From the NCBI GenBank assembly GCA_963556145.1, contig OY744471.1, positions 3,713,590 through 3,777,589 on the forward strand: DNA of 64,000 bases, read 5' to 3'. Position 1 is the stretch's first letter; each line of letters begins with the position of its first letter. The DNA comes from Hygrocybe punicea (taxonomy: Eukaryota; Basidiomycota; Agaricomycetes; Agaricales; Hygrophoraceae). A program made the position numbers and the translations under genes. The notes below the pieces were generated by a model that did not search any database, was not told the DNA's origin, and saw only the letters and a program-made list of their open reading frames with translations. Below are positions 59,092 to 64,000 of this stretch, one piece after another.

Positions 59092-60588
59092 ATGTCTGAT
59101 CTCGACCTCAATTGCGACGACAACTTGAATGATCTCCTTACTTTCTTCCACCCTGATTGGGTAAGTGATTCAGATGATATGCCATCCTCGACACTCACGA
59201 AATGAATGCATCGCCGTCCTTAGACTAATCTTTCCCTGAATTCACTCGACACGTCGTCGTCACCGTTATCGGATGATCACTTGCTGCCTTTTGTGCAAAG
59301 CTCAACCTCTTCACTCGTGCCTGTCTCAACTGCAGCCTCCTCATCGTCCTCCGTGCAGGCCCAGGTACTCGACTCACATGCAACATCGGTCACGATCCCC
59401 CACACTTCCGGATTTTTGCCACCTCCGGTGATCCTCTCTGATACCAATCTCATAACATTCCAAGATGTTCAACACCATTACACCTGCATCCCCATACCTG
59501 CGTCTCCGTCTTATCGAGATGGCAGTTTTACCACCGCGCTAACCTCCAAAGACGTTGCTCAGTCATCTGATTGGTTGGCACTCGTGCAAGTGGCAAAGGG
59601 AACATATGAAGTCGGCATCCCGTGTTATTCGTGGTTTTGCAGCGAGGAACAATGACTCCTGAATGGACATCAGGAACTATTTGTCTCAGCATTGTATCTT
59701 CATCGGTCTTGAGGCGAGCCCTACTGGCAGCCACTATATGGTACGTTACGTTTCATTTTCACGACTTGTATTGATTTGTTTTTACCAGACAAGACGGATA
59801 GCAGACTAGGACATTATCTCAGATTTGGTATGGTGGAATGTCCCCACCCCGTGATCCTCAAAGAGGTAAATAAGCATGCTGTACTAAGTTGTCTTCAACG
59901 CTTTTTTTCTTTTTTTTGCAGATTATGGCTGGTTTTTTTATGGCCCGTCAACGGATTCAAAACGCCATTAAAACACACATCATTTCTCATATCCGGGGCG
60001 GGCATTACAGACCTATGGATAGTCTTCGGCAGGTATCCTGCCTAGACGAGCCGTCCATATTCGTAAGTCGCCTCTTAACGGTCCTAGTATCCCTCTAATT
60101 ATACCATTCAGAACGTCGTCCCTGCTGTCAATTTAGGGGGTGTCATCGTCTCGGATATTATCACTGTAATATTTCTTGGCCATGGGAATACATCTATCCA
60201 TTCGTACTGGCTGTTTAAATGGGATGGAAAACCAAAGGTCCCCCTGAATCTCGTCCAAATAGCCGGACTTTTGGTAAGTAATTTTTCTCAGCAGCTTGCA
60301 AGTAGAACTAATTTACTGCAGGCAATCTGGGCTTGCAACTGTGCACATGCCGACAAAGCTCTCAAAATGAACTCGGCATACGAGCACATTTTCGATGACG
60401 TGGGTGTTCTTCTTTGCCGGTATCTTAGTTACCCAATGACCGCGTCCGTATATTACGGTTTGGATGAGTATTGGGTTAGCCACGCAGGTATGTGGTACCA
60501 AGCCATGTAGATTTTGGTTTCAGTACGCAATCAAAATATTTTACGCTCCCGGACACACGTCGTGCCTGCAGCCGAGGTATTCTGGTAA
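59092..60588 (+). pseudogene. DUF6532-like protein, right copy, one nonsense codon
   Basis: Mirror of 14958-16454. In the exon encoding LFVSALYLHRS...GEPYWQPLY, TGA at 59710-59712 replaces the CGA of the left arm (TCTCGAGGC to TCTTGAGGC), so only the left copy can make the full product. A few other substitutions are scattered through it (for example KQDGKPK in the left arm against KWDGKPK here). Confidence 0.5.
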
Positions 60589-60655
60589 GGATGGTCGTAT
60601 GGGGAAGTCGCGTAATTGTATGTTAAAAATACGTGTTGTTACTCGTGAAAATAAT

Positions 60656-61120
60656 TTAAGTAATGTGTTGTTTGCAAGGCCATTCGAGGTGGAAGTCGGC
60701 ATGCTTCTCTTCTGGGATATACTTCCAGGCAAGCTTCCCGATGTACTCCGCCCTCTCCAGCTTCGCCTCACAATCTATGAGTTTCAGGGTCAGCACTTGA
60801 ATGTCTTCTTGTGCGGAGCGGAGTTCTTGTTGTGCTTTCAGGAGTTGTTCATTCGTGTCCCTGATCTTGGCTTCTACACGGCGTCGGTAGGACCTTTCAT
60901 TATTAGTGAAATGAGAAATGATGACTGACCATTGTGACCTTCCGTAACAACAGGATCGTTATCCCCTTCGTCCATCGTGCGACGAGCCTTTTTATTCCGG
61001 ATGACCCTGAGATGATACTCGATGAAGAAGTTCTATGGTGTAGGGAGCAACACACCTCACGGTTACTTCAATATCGTCCTCGTTACGTCGTTTGGCGACT
61101 TGCTTTTCGGAGGTGGGCAT
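60656..61120 (-). CDS. Small coiled-coil protein, right copy
   Basis: Mirror of 14426-14890 with the same three exons. A few silent or conservative changes are possible; the coiled-coil exon is intact. Confidence 0.5.
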
Positions 61121-61387
61121 ATTTTCCGTTTCGAAGTCACGTCTAACAACTTATCAGTTGCCAGGAGCTACTAGTAAATTGTCGGGTGTGTATATTTGTG
61201 CATATTCAACACCCACCAATAATGCATTACATTTTCTGAGGTCCGTCACAGTTGGCGGAGTTCTATTATGTATCTCGACATTAATCTCTGCCAGATTTCA
61301 TTTCCAGACGACTGTTTATAAAGGCTGCAGTTTTGGCAAAGATCATCTCATATCCTCCTCTATCATCAGATTTCGAGCTAGGCAACA

Positions 61388-62812
61388 ATGTCTGGGACGG
61401 AAGCATCGACTGGTCGGCGGGTGCGAGATGATGCACTACAAAGCGGCCCAAGGAAGAAAGCGTTAGCGATCGTTAAGTATCCTCGTCGTGCCTGCTGACA
61501 TGATTAGACAGTGCCATCACCGATCCCCTGGTACATCACGGCCATCACTTCGGTCGAGTGTCTTATGCGTTCTGGAATGTCAAGGTACTCATCACAAATG
61601 GCCTCCTTCGCTTGGCAGAGGAAGACGCAAGACCCCCCGAGACAGTATGGTAAGTGCTCATGCCAGGAGACAGACAATTCAGTTCTCATGTCCATGTTTC
61701 CGGAAGCGAACATCGTGAGGATAATTTGTTTCGGGAATTGCTTAAGATTTGTGTTGGCCTCGAGGAACGGCTTTTATCTGGAACTGACGAAGAGGTCGAG
61801 TTTGTTGCTGATATGGTTAGTAAACTGTCTTCAGCCATCTTACGGTCATCATACCTGCCATCGTTTAGATACAGAAAGGCATGAACGGAGCGCGCACTGA
61901 CGACACCAAAACATTGAAATTTGCGATTATTGATTGGATTACTCCGCCGGGACAGACTCTCGCTCCATCCCTCAGTCGTAAAGTCAAGACGACTCGTGGG
62001 TTCCACCATGAGAGAACGGGCGCCTTACTCTGCCCCGCCGGAATAGATTGGTCTATACCCAGGTAAGCCACTATTGTGTGGTATGACATTGTGGGCTGAA
62101 ACTACTCCCAGTGTCAAAGAGAAGCTCCGCAGTGGTGAAACGCACGTCCGCGGTGACCAATGGCCCATCTTTCTATATGCTGACCTTGCGTATGATCCTG
62201 ACGACCCTTGGAATGGACTATTGAGGAGTCAGCTCCTAGTTGCGGTTAGTTTTCATTCTGTCGTTTGCTTTCTATTCCTCACATTGGGTGACATAGGGAT
62301 TCAAACATGTCTTTACCTCGCCGAGTTCAGTTGACGAGGATGAACCAAAAGCTACACGATCGGGAAATGCACGCATCCATGGCATGACTTGTGTCACAAA
62401 GGCGTCGCTGGTGTACATCAGTACTCAGGTAGTCTCGCTAATCTTCAATAAGGTTGTCGCTGACGACCTCGTAGGTTCGCTTCGCCTTGTGTTCTTCAAG
62501 CACCTTCTCGCGTACAGATCTTGTCACCGATTCCAAGATGTTCTATAACAGTGTTCTCGACCTACTCAATGATCCGGAGGAGAAGGATGAAGTGCAAGAC
62601 CTTTTGAATTGGTGGAATAGGTGAGTGAATCTTCATTCCGCCTTTGAATGTGGTTCTGCACAACATTCTGACAAAGGCTTTTTATAGGAAAATCTTCCCC
62701 CATGTGTGCTCTGACACCAAAGTACCAATTGAAGGAAGCGCTCTCTCTCGCATCAAGGAGAAGAGGCGCGCAGATAATATGTTCACATCAGGCGACGTGA
62801 ATCCCGAGTAGA
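61388..62812 (+). CDS. DUF6698-like protein, right copy
   Basis: Mirror of 12735-14158; the start at 61388 gives MSGTEASTGRRVRDDAL. Open through all exons, with several amino-acid changes from the left copy (for example VSYAFWNVK here against VSYAFCNVK, EEVEFVAD against EEVEFVAN, THVRGDQWP against THVCGDQWP). It ends KRRADNMFTSGDVNPE. Both copies of this gene look usable, unlike the transposase. Confidence 0.65.
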
Positions 62813-63392
62813 GTATCAATGGGTCAGGAATAGTTCATGTGTGATGCTGCTTTGTATTTTCTCATTTTTCAGACGTTCACCAAATATATGTTTTTGCCTT
62901 CTATTTCGGATATTCCTGGAGTCCAGTATGAGAATATTGCTGACTTCCTACCAACATGAAGTCATTGCTACATCCCCTATCATCAGTATATCAGCCATGA
63001 CAATATGATGCATTAGTTGCTACATGAGCAGAACAGTATTTCTGTGTGGTAAGGAGCTATGGTACCATACTGTTGTTGTGGTAGCAAATGGACAATAACT
63101 CTCTTGTTTTGGCTATTATGACTTTTATTCAAGCAAAGTTCAGATTCTACCACTCTGCTATATATGGTGGGATTCCTTCAACCCACCATGACCTCCCTTT
63201 TCTTGGAGGAATGATGTTCAAAGACATGTGTTGTTGATCTATGGCACATCAAATATCATTCTACTAATTTGATTAACTTCTACCATCACAACCATGCCAT
63301 CCCTACCTAGATCTAAGTGTGAGCATAATGTCAAACAATGTTAATGATTGTGGGTCAGCTCAAGGCATATATAACCATCTCATATCTGGGTT
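62813..63392. other. Outer subterminal region, right copy
   Basis: Mirror of 12018-12734 but with a single copy of the ~135-bp unit. No gene seen. Confidence 0.6.
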
Positions 63393-63404
63393 GATTCCCT
63401 GATG
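63393..63404 (-). repeat. Outer terminal inverted repeat, right transposon
   Basis: CATCAGGGAATC on the minus strand. Followed on the plus strand by TC (63405-63406), the proposed 2-bp target duplication. Confidence 0.75.
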
Positions 63405-63413
63405 TCCTACCAG

Positions 63414-64000
63414 GTGGCGGGCCAATGTGGGGCTACTCGAGGCTAGCGCTCTAGTTGAGCTTGCGGCCTCTAAGCTCGTGGGTAATGTCAATATCGACTT
63501 CAATGCACGGGATAGGAACCATGTATTTGCTGTGGTTGCGCAGCGGCTCTGCCTCGAACCAGTGCTGGCTGGCGCCGAAGCGATCAGACTAGCTGATCGA
63601 AGTATCTCCCATCATATGCGACTCCTCACTGGTTTCTCGGATAACTATTCGTTATTCTACACCCAATTCCCATCGGAGCCGCTCCTCGTATTAGGCGCGG
63701 CCAGCATAATGTATGATCCTACTCAACCCAAACGACTTGCAATGATCTTGGCTGCGTTAAGTGAAGATTTGTGCAGAGCCAGTTTGGTCGACAAAGGCCA
63801 TTTAGGTGAACTTTGTGCTTGAATCCTTCTCCTTACCGCTCGCGATTACGCAGCTCCCATCTGCCGTTCCCGCCCGAACCTCTTGAAACTGGTGCCTTTA
63901 CTAGACATGCTCCACAAACTCCTTGGCCCGGCAATGTGGGCTGGTTTAAAACAAGCACAAAAACAAGCACAATTCAAGCTCGCCTTTGCGTCCTCGTTTG
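63414..64000 (+). pseudogene. CRN-like NTPase gene, 3' half, nonsense-mutated, runs off the window
   Basis: Begins right after a CTACCAG acceptor at 63407-63413. It reads LVELAASKLVGNVNIDFNAR, NHVFAVVAQRLCLEPVLAGA, EAIRLADRSISHHMRLLTGF and SEPLLVLGAASIMYDPTQPK with LAMILAALSEDLCRASLVDK, the conserved C-terminal half of the family whose N-terminal half lies at 31075-35358. TGA at 63820-63822 (GCTTGA, expected CGA) is followed in frame by ILLLTARDYAAPICRSRPNL, so the frame is otherwise alive. It is cut off from its 5' half by the transposon in the present arrangement. Confidence 0.7.

Larger units (their letters stand above)
35499..63404 (+). mobile_element. Right copy of the ~19-kb Plavaka-type transposon, with two later insertions
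   Basis: Inverted copy of 12006-31033. It starts CATCAGGAAAAC and ends GATTCCCTGATG. It is 27,906 bp long; removing the LINE (6,552 bp plus one 14-bp duplication) and the LTR element (2,408 bp plus one 4-bp duplication) leaves 18,928 bp. The remaining difference from the left arm is explained by the ~135-bp tandem unit (left), one 30-bp unit and a 6-bp unit (right) and single-base indels. It is followed by TC at 63405-63406; TC also ends the CRN-like intron sequence at the far side of the spacer, which would be its neighbour if the spacer were reversed. Confidence 0.85.

Noticed and set aside
12006..63404. Inverted duplication as a pure assembly artefact
   Set aside because: The arms differ by two clean insertions with target duplications, by indels and by many substitutions, and their outer flanks differ. 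Only the orientation of the spacer could be an assembly choice.

Overview
The window is nuclear DNA of a basidiomycete fungus, almost certainly an agaricomycete (mushroom-forming). The evidence is short 45-65 bp introns, F-box, kinase-like and CRN-like protein families typical of agaricomycetes, a Plavaka-type transposase and Tad/I-like LINEs. I cannot name the species.

Layout. Positions 1-12,005 are ordinary gene-dense host DNA: the 3' part of an F-box gene, an atypical protein-kinase gene, a DUF2358-like gene, the GINS subunit PSF1, TFIIIA (divergent from PSF1, only 46 bp between start codons), a membrane-tethered aspartic protease, and a nuclear hypothetical protein. From 12,006 to 63,404 lies a giant inverted repeat: left arm 12,006-31,033, right arm 35,499-63,404, around a 4.5-kb spacer. 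From 63,405 the host sequence resumes with the 3' half of a CRN-like NTPase gene whose 5' half lies in the spacer on the other strand.

Each arm is one copy of the same roughly 19-kb DNA transposon. Its ends are imperfect 12-bp inverted repeats (CATCAGG...), and it carries a Plavaka transposase with cargo: a REB1-like Myb protein, an Spt5/NusG-like KOW protein, a DUF6698-like protein, a possible DUF6532-like protein, three small proteins and a pseudogene of the mitochondrial carrier RIM2. The transposase and REB1-like genes are broken by TGA codons shared by both arms. The right arm is longer because it later received a LINE (47,641-54,192, 14-bp target duplication) and a 2.4-kb LTR element (55,867-58,274, 4-bp target duplication), both inside its Spt5-like gene.

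If the spacer is turned round, both transposon copies gain 2-bp target duplications (CA and TC), and the two halves of the CRN-like gene fall either side of the right copy, inside an intron that would splice cleanly. I infer two independent insertions in opposite orientation, followed by inversion of the spacer through recombination between the copies (or an assembly that chose the other isomer). Inside the spacer, two small hAT elements of one family are nested in each other and in the first coding part of the CRN-like gene; both have perfect 8-bp target duplications.

A recurrent theme is CGA-to-TGA nonsense mutation, in the transposon, its cargo, the LTR element and the flanking CRN-like gene. 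This fits deamination of methylated CpG or a RIP-like process.
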